The position numbers and the translations under genes were made by a program. Shown here one piece after another: positions 34,089 to 43,250 of a DNA stretch of 64,000 nucleotides. Under the pieces are notes generated by a model. It worked only from the letters and a program-made list of their open reading frames with translations. It ran no database searches and was not told where the DNA came from. Source of the DNA: Acrocarpospora phusangensis (GTDB taxonomy: Bacteria > Actinomycetota > Actinomycetes > Streptosporangiales > Streptosporangiaceae); assembly GCF_016862995.1 (NCBI RefSeq), contig NZ_BOOA01000011.1:1-64000 (forward strand). The letters are read 5' to 3'. Each line of letters opens with the position of its first letter. The stretch's first letter is position 1.

Positions 34089-34425
34089 TCAGGCGACCAG
34101 CGTCCCGGCGGCGGTCCAGGTGTTGCATCGTGCGGGGGACGGCTTCGTGAATCCCCGCTTCACCCAGTACACGATGCCGCGGCCCGTGCCGTGCCATCGC
34201 TCCCCCGTGGACCTCATGTCGTCTCCGGTACCGCGTATGGCGTCGAGGAATTTCCGCCAATCACGCGTAGGACGGTGGAGGGACTTCCAGACGCTCCCCA
34301 GGAATGCGCCCGCCAGGCATCGGGCCTGGAGGTTGTAACGGCGCAGGTGCTCCGACTCCTGCTCGGACTCGCCGCTGCCCGTCAGGCGGTCGGCGGCTTT
34401 GCCGATACCGGACAGGGCCTGCCCA
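34089..34425 (-). pseudogene. C-terminal fragment of a neutral zinc metallopeptidase
   Basis: The minus-strand frame reads QALSGIGKAADRL...ESEHLRRYNLQARCLAGAFLGSV, later GTGRGIVYWVKRGFTKPSPARCNTWTA. These are the hallmarks of the YpfJ-like neutral zinc metallopeptidase family (LQADCFAGAFLG and a final CNTW). The zinc-binding HExxH should lie immediately before QALSG and is absent, replaced by unrelated sequence. It abuts the stop of the TPR gene, suggesting a deletion at this point. Confidence 0.7.
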
Positions 34426-34509
34426 CCCGACAGGTGCCTGGGCCACCCAACTGGCGGTTTTCGAGCGGCACAGGCCGTCGCGAGCGCGCCGCCTGCTCGG
34501 AGAAGACCA

Positions 34510-37143
34510 CTACTCGTCCGCCTTCTCGTCGTCGTAGTCGTCATAGTCGTAGTCGTCGTACTCGATCAGCTGCTCAAGCTGCTCCCGCGTCTCCGCGAGC
34601 TCCGCCAACACCTCCTCGGACGGGCTGCGCTCGGCCAGCCCCTCCAGTTCGGTGAGCACTGCCCGCATCTCGGCGATGCCCGGCTGTTCCGACTCCCGAT
34701 GCTCTTCCGAATCCGGCTCTCCCATCCAGCGCAGCAACCAGGCCGCTGACCGAAGACACCGTACGCGCGGGGTGAGCTGGCCGAGCTCGGTCCACAGCAG
34801 CGCCGCCCGCTGATAGGCGGCCATTGCCTCCACGGTCTGTCCGGAATACTGCAGTGCCTGAGCGGCGGACCAGGCCAGCTCGGCGTACATGACCCGTTCA
34901 TCCGAATTGTCCTGGACCAGCTCCGCACCTTTGAGAAACTGCTCGGCGGCCTCGCGGTGGCGACCTAGCTCGCGCAGCGATGCTCCGTACTGTTTCCGGG
35001 TCATCGCGATGACCGGCGCATCGTAAGGGATCTCCACCCTCGGCATTACGTCCTCGAACAGTGCCACTGCCTCGGCATGCCGCTCGAGATTGTGATAGGC
35101 GCGCGCCGCCGTGAACGTGGTGTGCAGGGTGTCGGGTTCGGACAGGCCGTCCCAGCGGGCCGCCGCAGACAGCGCAGCGCCGACTAGGTCGCGTTCACGG
35201 CCGGGCTGCCGGGAGATGGCCTCGACGAGCAGGGAGCTCAGCTGGGCGGCCTGGTCGTGCGGGAGAAGGTCGCCACCGTACGCGACTGCCTTCGAGGCGA
35301 AATCTTCGGCCGCCTTCGGATCGTCGTCCCGGAGGGCGAGCTCACCGAGTAGGGCGGCGGGATCCGCGGCGCGCCACGGCTGCCCGGCTTCGACATAATC
35401 CGTCACGGCCGCCTTCAGATGAGCACGCGCCCCATCCGCGTCGCCGAGCGCGAAGAAGATCCGGGCCAGCAGGTCGTGATACATGGCCGTGCGCTCGGTC
35501 ACCGCGAGCTCTTCCGCCACGGCGAGTTCGGCCTCCACCAGCGCACGAGTTGCCCTGAGCTCGGCCTCAGCCGGGTTCTCCCGCTGCCCCAGCGCCGCCA
35601 TCGCGATGAGGGGACCGGCTCTTCGCACGGTCAGGTATTCGCCCGAGGTGAGCTCCCCGGCCGCGTACGCGCTCCCGGCCTGCGCCGTGACGCTCTCCGC
35701 CAACGCCTCGCCTCCGGTCCGGTCCCCGGTCTGAAAGCGCGCCAGAGCCGCGGCAGCGCGGGCTGCCAGAGCCTTGGCCGTGTCGGCGAGCCCTGAAAAT
35801 CTGTCGGCAACCGCTAGCAGCGCGTCGTAGGCCGCGCCGGGGTCCGAGTTGAGCTGGGCGATCGCTCTGCTGTGCTCGACTTCCGCGGCAACGGTCTCGG
35901 GAAGCGGTCCCGCACTGGCCGCGACCCGTTCCCACGCTCCGTCGGCGTGGGGATGACGAGTCTCGGACAGGCGCCGCGCTTCTACGACCAAGTCGTCGAG
36001 CGTCGCATCGGTGCGCTTCGGCGGGGCCGGTACGGTATGGCCGGCCGGCTGCGGCAGCGTCGCCGGGATGCCCAGCGGCAGCCGGTTCACCAACGGCTCC
36101 TGGGCGAGGCGCTTGGCAACGCGCTCGCTGAAGACGGTGCTACCGTTGCGTGCGTCGTACCGGGCGCACAGCTCACCGATCTCCTGTTCCAGCCTGGCGA
36201 GAGTCGTCCCAAGAGTCCGGTCGCCGATCAGGATGCCGCCGTAGCCCAGCATGGCCAGGCGGCGGAGCAGCACGATGACGCCACTCACGAAGCCGACCCG
36301 CTGCGAGACTTCTTCGTGCTCTTCCGTGAGCCAGGACGCGTGCTCGTTCAACAATTCCAGGCCACGCGCCTCATTGCCGGTCAGGGCGCAGAACTCGATG
36401 TGATGACCGACCGACTCGCGCAGGCTGACATTGTGGCGGACCAGCGAGTATCCCCTGAGGAAGGCGCTGCGAGCGTCCTCGGTTCGCCCGGTGCGCAGCA
36501 GGGGAAGCAGCGCCTTGGCCAGAACCCGGTGCGGCTCCTCCGCACATGACCGCTCGCCGCTGATCACCGGTGCCCAGAAGTCCAACGCCCCCGCATCGTC
36601 ACCTGCTCTGGCGCGCCACGTGCCCCAGTCATTGCGCTCGCAGGCGTCGCAGTCGGCCATCTCGTCGCGTGGAGCTGAGATCGACGACTCCATCGCCGCC
36701 GCAGCCGCCTCCTGGTCCCCGAGGTTCTGCGCCAGCAGTGCGCGCAGGCCGAGCACCGGGCGCGGGCTGAATCCGCGCTGGCGATAGCGGTTCTGCAGCT
36801 CGTCGAGCCAGCGGTATGTGGTCGCCAGCGGCACGGCCGGGTTGCAGACGAGGCTGTAGCTCATCCACTTGAGCGTCCAGTGGATGGTATGGCTGAGCGG
36901 GCCCACCTCGGCTGGGAAGTCGTCGTGGATCCGCAGGAGCCGTCCGAACACGACCGGCATGCGGTCACGTTCGGCGCTGTATTCGTAGGCCCTGATGAGG
37001 GTGAGCAGCACCTCGGCTTCCAGCGACCGGTCCTCGACCGCCTTGGCCGCGGTGGCGAGCAGTTCCAGGCGTTCGGCTTTCTGGCGTCCGTTCGGCAGCG
37101 CGTAGATCTGACCCAGCGCGGCCTGGATCTCGGCGACGTTCAT
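34510..37143 (-). CDS. 877-residue TPR-like protein coupled to Hsp90
   Basis: This large cytosolic protein is built almost entirely of helix pairs in the TPR style, for example RAYHNLERHAEAVALFEDVMP, YGASLRELGRHREAAEQFLKGAEL and SAAQALQYSGQTVEAMAAYQRAALLWTELG toward the C-terminus. More divergent repeats lie in the first 500 residues and a Pro-rich linker near 365-375. A CDAC pair occurs at 165-168. The last 16 residues are an Asp/Tyr-rich acidic tail (YDDYDYDDYDDEKADE). There is no signal peptide or enzyme motif. Its ATG overlaps the stop of the Hsp90-like gene (ATGA), so the proteins are made together. In eukaryotes TPR proteins are Hsp90 co-chaperones. A partner or client-handling role here is inferred from that and the gene coupling. 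Confidence 0.8.
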   Translation of the reverse strand: MNVAEIQAALGQIYALPNGRQKAERLELLATAAKAVEDRSLEAEVLLTLIRAYEYSAERDRMPVVFGRLLRIHDDFPAEVGPLSHTIHWTLKWMSYSLVCNPAVPLATTYRWLDELQNRYRQRGFSPRPVLGLRALLAQNLGDQEAAAAAMESSISAPRDEMADCDACERNDWGTWRARAGDDAGALDFWAPVISGERSCAEEPHRVLAKALLPLLRTGRTEDARSAFLRGYSLVRHNVSLRESVGHHIEFCALTGNEARGLELLNEHASWLTEEHEEVSQRVGFVSGVIVLLRRLAMLGYGGILIGDRTLGTTLARLEQEIGELCARYDARNGSTVFSERVAKRLAQEPLVNRLPLGIPATLPQPAGHTVPAPPKRTDATLDDLVVEARRLSETRHPHADGAWERVAASAGPLPETVAAEVEHSRAIAQLNSDPGAAYDALLAVADRFSGLADTAKALAARAAAALARFQTGDRTGGEALAESVTAQAGSAYAAGELTSGEYLTVRRAGPLIAMAALGQRENPAEAELRATRALVEAELAVAEELAVTERTAMYHDLLARIFFALGDADGARAHLKAAVTDYVEAGQPWRAADPAALLGELALRDDDPKAAEDFASKAVAYGGDLLPHDQAAQLSSLLVEAISRQPGRERDLVGAALSAAARWDGLSEPDTLHTTFTAARAYHNLERHAEAVALFEDVMPRVEIPYDAPVIAMTRKQYGASLRELGRHREAAEQFLKGAELVQDNSDERVMYAELAWSAAQALQYSGQTVEAMAAYQRAALLWTELGQLTPRVRCLRSAAWLLRWMGEPDSEEHRESEQPGIAEMRAVLTELEGLAERSPSEEVLAELAETREQLEQLIEYDDYDYDDYDDEKADE

Positions 37144-38978
37144 GCCTTCCCATTCCCTTCAGCGGATCCGGTCACGTTCTGGGAGGCCCAGCCGAGCAGT
37201 TCGTCGAAGGCACGGTTGAGCAGTGCGGTGTCGACCGACCGCAGGGGACGATGCGTCATCAGCAGCGACTGGCCGTACAGCGCCTCGATGGCGGTGACGA
37301 GCAACGCGCGGTCGCGGATCGTCGCGAGCCGGCGGACCACCGGGCTACGGTGGTTGAGGACGAGTTGGGCGCGAGGTTCCGTGGACTTGAGGGCGCCCAG
37401 AATCTCGGCCCACAGGTCGTCCGCGTCGGCGGCGATCTCCGCGCGGGTCTGTTCGTTGCGTACCGCGCGGGAGTCCAGATGCAGAGCGGACACCGAGGCC
37501 GGAAAGAACGCGCGAAGGATCACATCGCAGCCCAGCGGATCAAGCGTGGATCGTGCCGTCGCCATGAACCCGGCCAGGGCCAGCTCGTCCGCACCGTCAA
37601 CCGGGTCGAGCGAAGCGGTGACCACGTCCGAACCGAGTTTCTCGACCACCACCCCCGGCATGACACCAGGGAGCAGGGCGACCAGTTCGCTGTCGTAGGT
37701 GTAACCCCCGTTGATGACCCCGACGCCCTGGGCGGACGCGATCGTCGCGATCTGCCGGAACTCCTCGACGGTGGGCGTGATCCGGACCACAGGGTGTTTC
37801 CTGGCGAACTCGGCCAACGTGACCCGACCGTCGGTCGTCTCCCACATAAGGTACGGCAGCATGATCCGGAACAATTCGGCGTCATGCCTGGCCATCGCCT
37901 TCACCCCGAGGCTGTGCACAGAAAGGAACGCGGCCAGGCGCTGCGGCTCCTGTGCGGCCAGTCCGGTGAGCCAGTCCCGCAGCCGGACGCCCAGCGCCTC
38001 GCGGACCGCGACAAGCGTCTCGTCTTCGTACAGACCTTCGCGTGAGGCGGTTGGGCGTAGCGTGTCCGTATCGATCACGCAGCGGACGAAGAACGCCCAT
38101 TCCGGGAGCAGGCCGGTGGTCGCGTCGTTGAGCAGCATGCCCTTCAGGTAGACGCGGTGGCGGCTCCTGTCGGCCGGATTCGCCGCCTGCGGCAATACGT
38201 AGGCTGCGCCCCTGATCCCGGCAAGCTCCACGTCGAGTTCGACGACATCGAGCGCGGTGAAGCCGAGCACTCGCTCGCCGTACTCGATCAGCGCGGCCCG
38301 GCGTGCGGCGGCCGAATCGTAGGCGCGGTTCCATACCGGCGGGCTGTCCGTGGTCCGGATCGTCCGCCCGTTCGTGTCGACCGTCACCTCGTATGGCAGT
38401 AACGAACCGAAGTCGCGGGCGAGCTCGATGACCAGGTCCGGGGCGAACCACCGCTCGGCCCCGGCTCGTGGCGTCAGGTAAACGGTCGTCCCGGAAACGG
38501 CGCGCTCATGCGGCGCAAGCCGCCGGACCGAGTACGTCCCGTCGGACGTGGCCAGCCATTCAACGCCCGGTGCCTCCGAGGCAGTGGCAGAACGGGTGAG
38601 CACCCGGATCTGCTCGGCGACGGTGAAGCAGGCGAGGAGGCCGATGCCGAACTGGCCGAGGAACTCCTGGCGAGCCCCTTCCAGGTCATCGCGCTTGGAC
38701 GAACGGCCGATGGTCGCGAGGAAACGATGGACGTCCGCCTCGGTCAAGCCGATGCCCGGGTCATCGATCCGCAGCCCCGCCTCGTCCAGACTGATCCGGA
38801 TGGCGGTGGGTGCCGTCGGTTCTACCCGCTGCCGCGCTGTCACCGCGTCGACCGCGTTCTGCAGCAGCTCTCTCAGATAGACGCGTGGGCTGGAGTAAAG
38901 GTGGTGCGACAGGAGATCGACGAGCCCTCGCATGTCAACCTGGAAGGAGTGGGCGTTTCCTGTCGTGTCGTCCAACAT
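37140..38978 (-). CDS. htpG: Hsp90-family chaperone (HtpG-like paralogue)
   Basis: This is a 612-residue Hsp90 protein. The GHKL ATPase domain shows YLRELLQNAVDA (Glu and Asn for magnesium-ATP), IDDPGIGLT and GQFGIGLLACF, and the middle domain has the catalytic-loop Arg (ASREGLYED). A shortened, divergent C-terminal domain follows, ending with the dimer region LRSVDTALLNRAFDELLGWA. Standard HtpG has DNGIGM and GFYSAF, so this is a divergent branch. It has no MEEVD tail. TACGAT lies seven bases before the ATG, suggesting a leaderless mRNA. It is the first gene of a two-gene unit with the TPR-like protein. ATP-driven protein folding is expected, but clients are unknown. Confidence 0.9.
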   Translation of the reverse strand: MLDDTTGNAHSFQVDMRGLVDLLSHHLYSSPRVYLRELLQNAVDAVTARQRVEPTAPTAIRISLDEAGLRIDDPGIGLTEADVHRFLATIGRSSKRDDLEGARQEFLGQFGIGLLACFTVAEQIRVLTRSATASEAPGVEWLATSDGTYSVRRLAPHERAVSGTTVYLTPRAGAERWFAPDLVIELARDFGSLLPYEVTVDTNGRTIRTTDSPPVWNRAYDSAAARRAALIEYGERVLGFTALDVVELDVELAGIRGAAYVLPQAANPADRSRHRVYLKGMLLNDATTGLLPEWAFFVRCVIDTDTLRPTASREGLYEDETLVAVREALGVRLRDWLTGLAAQEPQRLAAFLSVHSLGVKAMARHDAELFRIMLPYLMWETTDGRVTLAEFARKHPVVRITPTVEEFRQIATIASAQGVGVINGGYTYDSELVALLPGVMPGVVVEKLGSDVVTASLDPVDGADELALAGFMATARSTLDPLGCDVILRAFFPASVSALHLDSRAVRNEQTRAEIAADADDLWAEILGALKSTEPRAQLVLNHRSPVVRRLATIRDRALLVTAIEALYGQSLLMTHRPLRSVDTALLNRAFDELLGWASQNVTGSAEGNGKA

Positions 38979-39379
38979 GCGGAAGATCGTAGCGTCCTGC
39001 CATGTCGTTCCGGGCGATCAATCCGCCTGGAGGCGTGGGTATGGTCCCCGGCACTCCCTGGTCCCCACCCGAAGGCAGGCTGAGTAACGACGCCGCAGGC
39101 TTCGCTTCACGCTACGGCCGCACTGTCGCTCCCCCTGTTACAGGGCCTTTGACGCTGGGCTTCAACCCCGCCCGTTTCCAGACGAAACCGCCAGCCTGCT
39201 TGCGGAACGATGTTCCCGCAAGCCGCGATCTGGCCTGGTGGAAAGAGGCCAATGACCCTTCTCAAGGCCGATAGCGCTCCGACGCGCTGCTCGATCAGGC
39301 TCGAGCGGGGCCACCAGACGCGGCATGGGCTTGAGATCGTGGCGCCATACTCGCGGTTAACTGACAGCCGGGCTGACCT
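38979..39379. other. intergenic, no gene recognised
   Basis: This is the upstream region of the Hsp90 gene. A plus-strand frame reading LGFNPARFQTKPPACLRNDVPASRDLAWWKEAN is open but matches nothing I know. No operator palindrome such as a HAIR or CIRCE site was found. Confidence 0.35.
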
Positions 39380-39625
39380 GGTGATCTTCTGCGGCAGGCC
39401 CCAGCATCGGGTACGGCGTCGGCTGTGCGGGTCGGGACCGATGGTGTGCGGTGTCGGCCGTCGCCCGATCGGGCGGGGGAAGCCATCCTGGGGACGCCAG
39501 AAGTTGCGGACGTACTTCTCCGAGCGGCCGGCCTTGGCCACCCAGTCCGCCAGAGTGACGCCCTCGATGTCGCTGTTCATCGAGACTCGCCGTCTGACTG
39601 CCTGATCACACTCTGCTACTGACAT
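39380..39625 (-). pseudogene. truncated helix-turn-helix protein
   Basis: A minus-strand frame starting at ATG 39625 or 39580 encodes MNSDIEGVTLADWVAKAGRSEKYVRNFWRPQDGFPRPIGRRP. This looks like a small excisionase-type DNA-binding domain, as in mobile elements. The reading then continues into sequence with no sense. Probably a truncated accessory gene. Confidence 0.35.
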
Positions 39626-39669
39626 TAGTGTCGCGGCTCGCTGACGTTCTCCTGACACTCAACAGCTTG

Positions 39670-39693
39670 CCTGGTCGGCTCATGTCGACCAGG
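39670..39693 (-). terminator. hairpin after the siderophore operon
   Basis: CCTGGTCG, eight bases, CGACCAGG forms an 8-bp stem about 50 bases past the stop of the last gene of the operon. Confidence 0.5.
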
Positions 39694-39741
39694 ACGACAA
39701 GCTCCGCGACTGCGGCGAATCCTGGCCTGGTCGTGCTGTTG

Positions 39742-41493
39742 TCACTGAGCGGCCTCCCAGGCCGTCCACAACCCGGCGTACACACCACCGGCGTCAACCA
39801 GCTCTCCGTGGGTGCCGGTCTCGATGATCCGGCCGTGCTCCATCACCATGATCCGGTCGCAGGTCGCCGCTTGGGAGAGACGGTGCGCGACTACGACCGC
39901 GGTGCGCCCGGCGAGGACGGCATCAGCAGCGCGGTCGAGCTGTCCGGCGTAGGTGGAGCCGGCCTCGGCGGTCGCTTCGTCGAGGATCACCAGATCGGCG
40001 TCGGTGAGCAGCAGGCGGGCGAGGGCGAGTTGCTGCGCCTGCGCGTCGGTGAGCGGGTGTCCGCCGACGCCCAGCAGGGTGTCCAACCGGTCGGGGAGAA
40101 CATCGAGGATCGATGCGGCGCCGGTGGCTTCCAGCGCCGCATGGAGGTCGCGGTCGGTGGCCCCGGGGGCGGCGAGGGTGAGGTTGTCGCGCAGGGTGCC
40201 CGCGAAGACGTGGACCTCCTGGGTGATCATCGCGGTACGGCTGGGGCGAGTCACCTTCCCTGCCTCGGGTAGGTGGGTGCCGGCGACCACGCCGGCGAGC
40301 GTGGTCTTGCCTGCCCCGGACACGCCGACGACGGCCACGCGCTGACCGGACGGGATGTCGAGGGTGATGTCGTCGAGCACCCGTGGCCCCTCGCCGTAAC
40401 GGAACGAGACCTCGTCGAGCTGTACGGCGGTGCTCGCGGCCCGCGCTGGGACATCCGACGCGCTGAACGGAATCGTGACGACCCCGATCATGCGGCTCAC
40501 CGATGCGAGGGCGGACTGGAGGGTGTCGATGACCAGCAGCAGCTGGTTGACCGGTCCGAGCAGGCGTAGCACGAGCAGCATGGCGGTGGTGGCGCCGCCG
40601 ACGGTCGATGCGTTGTGGTCGATGAGGACGAAACCGACGACGAGTACGGCGGCCAGGCTCAGGCACTCCCCGAGGTTGAGCCGGGCATTGAGCATGCTCA
40701 GCACGGTGCGTGCGCGTAGCGACTGCCCCGCGACGCGCCAGGAGTCCGTCATCACCGCCCGGTGCCGTCGCTCGGCGAGCCCGAAGCCGAGCACGGTGGC
40801 GTAGCCGCGCTGGGACTCGAGGATCTGCTGGGCACGCGCGCTCATCGCCGTGCGCTCGGTGCGGTAGACCCCTGGTCCGATGCGCAGGTACCACCGCACG
40901 GCCAGCACGTAGACCGGCAGCACGACGGCGAAGGCGGCCGCGTAGGGCCATTCCAGTGCCGCGAGCCCGCCCAGCGACACGACGATGGTGAAGGCGGTGA
41001 CGGTGAGCACCGGGATCACGGCGGGGGCGGCGTCGGCGACCGCGGTGACGTCGTCACTGGATCGCGAGATCAGGTCTCCGGTGCCGGCGCGCTCGACGAG
41101 GTGCTGTGGGAGCGTCATCGCGTGGCCCACGAGCTGCTCGCGCAGCGCGGCGAGGATGGCGTGGTAGACGCGGGTGGCCAGCACGATCGTCAGCGCGGTG
41201 CCCGCAGCACCGAGGACTGCCGAGAGCGCCATGACGACCGTGACCGTCAGCACGGTGGCGAGGTCCGCGGTGCCGGCCTGCACGCGGTCGACGAGGAATC
41301 CGATCGCCCCGGGAACGATCAGGTCGACGCCGGTGCTGACGATCCCCAGCACCCCGGTCGCGGCGAGCCGGAGCCGGTACCCGTGGCTGAGCCGCCACAC
41401 CTCCCTGACCGTCTCGCGGCCGCTCGCGACCGGCAGCCCGGGCAGCCCGGCATCGGAAGCCGCGGTCTCGGGCACGGCGGAGGCGCCGCTCAC
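39742..41493 (-). CDS. ABC transporter, fused permease-ATPase, subunit B
   Basis: This 583-residue half-transporter has a six-helix exporter-type membrane domain (about 40-330) and an ATPase domain. Walker A is intact (GVSGAGKT at 390-397), as are Q425, Walker B LVILDE (501-506) and His537 (AHRLS). The ABC signature is degenerate: LTDAQ (481-485) in place of LSGGQ. Its GTG overlaps the stop of the partner gene. With subunit A it should form a heterodimer like IrtAB-type siderophore transporters of actinobacteria, which despite the exporter fold can import. The direction and ligand are inferred from the iron operon. Confidence 0.9.
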   Translation of the reverse strand: MSGASAVPETAASDAGLPGLPVASGRETVREVWRLSHGYRLRLAATGVLGIVSTGVDLIVPGAIGFLVDRVQAGTADLATVLTVTVVMALSAVLGAAGTALTIVLATRVYHAILAALREQLVGHAMTLPQHLVERAGTGDLISRSSDDVTAVADAAPAVIPVLTVTAFTIVVSLGGLAALEWPYAAAFAVVLPVYVLAVRWYLRIGPGVYRTERTAMSARAQQILESQRGYATVLGFGLAERRHRAVMTDSWRVAGQSLRARTVLSMLNARLNLGECLSLAAVLVVGFVLIDHNASTVGGATTAMLLVLRLLGPVNQLLLVIDTLQSALASVSRMIGVVTIPFSASDVPARAASTAVQLDEVSFRYGEGPRVLDDITLDIPSGQRVAVVGVSGAGKTTLAGVVAGTHLPEAGKVTRPSRTAMITQEVHVFAGTLRDNLTLAAPGATDRDLHAALEATGAASILDVLPDRLDTLLGVGGHPLTDAQAQQLALARLLLTDADLVILDEATAEAGSTYAGQLDRAADAVLAGRTAVVVAHRLSQAATCDRIMVMEHGRIIETGTHGELVDAGGVYAGLWTAWEAAQ

Positions 41494-43250
41494 CGCGCCG
41501 TCCTTGAGGGCGCGGGTACGTCGTCAGGCAGCTCGACGACGCGGTCGCAGGCAGCGAGCAGCGCCGGGGTCGAGGCGATCAGCAGCGTCGAGCGGCCTGC
41601 CCGGACACCGTAAAGCCGGCCTGCGATCGTGTGCTCGGTGACCGAGTCGACCGCGGTGGTCGGGTCGTGCAGCACGAGCACCGGCGCGTCGCTCGCCAGG
41701 GCGCGGGCGAGCGCGACCCGCTGGCGCTGACCGCCCGAGAGCCGGTTGCCGCCCTCGCCGACCGGGACGTCGAGGTCGGCCGCGAAGTCGTCGCAGGCGG
41801 CGGCTCGCACCGCGGCGTCCACCCGCTCGGGCGCGCCCGCGATCACGGCGACGTTGTCGCGGAGGGTGCCGCTGAACAGCGTGGCGCGGTGCGGCGCGAC
41901 GGTGACCCGGGAGCGGTACTCGACCGGGGACAGCTCCCGCGCCGCGATCCCGTCCAGCCGCGCCTCGACCCCTCCCTCGGCCCGCGGGTCCAGCAGCGCC
42001 TCGACGAGACGGGCGGCGGTCCGGTCGCCGGCGCGCACGCCCACGAGCTCGCCGGGCTCGACCCGGATCGTCACGCCGGGGCCGGAGACGCTCGGCACGA
42101 CCACGTCCAGCTCCGGCAGCGCGGTGACCTCCCGCCGGGTCGCGTCATCGGGCCCGGCCGTCGACGTGGCGTTGTCCCGCAGCACGTCGAGGACACGCGC
42201 GGACGAGGCGCGGGCGCCGGCGAGGTTGGGGATGGACGTGCTCGCGATCGCCTGGATCTGCGGCAGCAGCGCCTGGGCGAGGCCGACGGCGGTGATCAGC
42301 CCGCCGATGCTGAGCTGTCCGTCCACGGCGAACCAGCCAGCCAGCCCCATCACCGCGGCGACGAACGTGCCGCTGACCACGCCCGAGCCCACCAGGAACC
42401 TCCCCAGCAGGCCCGCGTTGCGCCTGGCGCCGACAAGGGTCTCCTGGCTTGCCTGCCGGTACCGGCTGGTCGCCTCGGCCTCGGCACGCATCCCCTTGAT
42501 CACCCGGTAGCCGGCGACCAGGTCCGTGGCCTGTCCGACCGTGGAGGCCAGCAGCTCCTGGTACTCGCGGGTGTCCCGGGAGAGCCGCTCGCTGAGCACG
42601 CCCATCGACCAGACCGCGACAGGCGCCCCGAACAGCACCACGAGTCCGAGCAGCCAGTGCGTCGCCAGCAGCGATGCCGCGATGAATCCGATGGCCGTGA
42701 TCCTCGAGACCGGGATGATCGTCAGGATCACCGCGTTGGACAGGCGCGCGACGTCGTTCGTCATCACCGAGACCACGCTGCCGTCCGGCGCACGGGCGGT
42801 GCCGCCGACCGGGTGCAGCACAGCCGTGGAGAGGGTGCCGCGGAGTCGGTGCTGCAGTACCTGCACCGCAAAGGCGGTCAGCCGCAGCGAGAGCCTCGCC
42901 GCCGACGTCAGCGCGGCGTAGAGGGCCACCAGCACGCCGAGCCACAGGACCAGCTGTCCCGCATCCCCGGTCGCCAGGGCCCGGTCGATCGCGAGTCCCA
43001 TCACCACCGGGACCGCGGACTCGCCCACCTGCCACACGATCGCCAGTAGCATCGCGGGAACGCTGGCCCGCCGCACCGAGAAGATCACGCGCAGCAGGAA
43101 CCGGCCCGGGGTGATCCCCGGCCCGGACTCGAACGGCCGAGCCCCGACCGGCTCGGCGGGAGCAAGCAGGAGCACCGGCAGCCAGCGGGTCAGCGGTCCT
43201 CGCCCCAGTCCTGCGGTGTCGGCGCCCGAGAAACGCGAGGAGTTCCTCAC
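41490..43250 (-). CDS. ABC transporter, fused permease-ATPase, subunit A (degenerate Walker A)
   Basis: This is a 586-residue half-transporter with an exporter-type membrane domain (about 50-350). In its ATPase domain the Walker A loop is GVRAGDRTA (404-412) with no GKS/T, and the end of Walker B reads HDP (524-530), so ATP hydrolysis here is unlikely. The signature LSGGQRQR (504-511) is intact. Together with subunit B only one complete ATP site can form: B's Walker motifs against A's signature. The GTG at 43250 overlaps the esterase stop (GTGA). The IrtA-like role in ferric siderophore handling is inferred from the neighbours. Unlike IrtA it has no fused siderophore-interaction domain. That function is encoded separately in this operon. 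Confidence 0.9.
   Translation of the reverse strand: MRNSSRFSGADTAGLGRGPLTRWLPVLLLAPAEPVGARPFESGPGITPGRFLLRVIFSVRRASVPAMLLAIVWQVGESAVPVVMGLAIDRALATGDAGQLVLWLGVLVALYAALTSAARLSLRLTAFAVQVLQHRLRGTLSTAVLHPVGGTARAPDGSVVSVMTNDVARLSNAVILTIIPVSRITAIGFIAASLLATHWLLGLVVLFGAPVAVWSMGVLSERLSRDTREYQELLASTVGQATDLVAGYRVIKGMRAEAEATSRYRQASQETLVGARRNAGLLGRFLVGSGVVSGTFVAAVMGLAGWFAVDGQLSIGGLITAVGLAQALLPQIQAIASTSIPNLAGARASSARVLDVLRDNATSTAGPDDATRREVTALPELDVVVPSVSGPGVTIRVEPGELVGVRAGDRTAARLVEALLDPRAEGGVEARLDGIAARELSPVEYRSRVTVAPHRATLFSGTLRDNVAVIAGAPERVDAAVRAAACDDFAADLDVPVGEGGNRLSGGQRQRVALARALASDAPVLVLHDPTTAVDSVTEHTIAGRLYGVRAGRSTLLIASTPALLAACDRVVELPDDVPAPSRTAR

Noticed and set aside
41490-43250. Subunit A of the ABC pair considered as a pseudogene because Walker A is lost
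   Set aside because: The frame is intact, translation is coupled on both sides, and the loss is complementary to the partner's, which fits a functional heterodimer.
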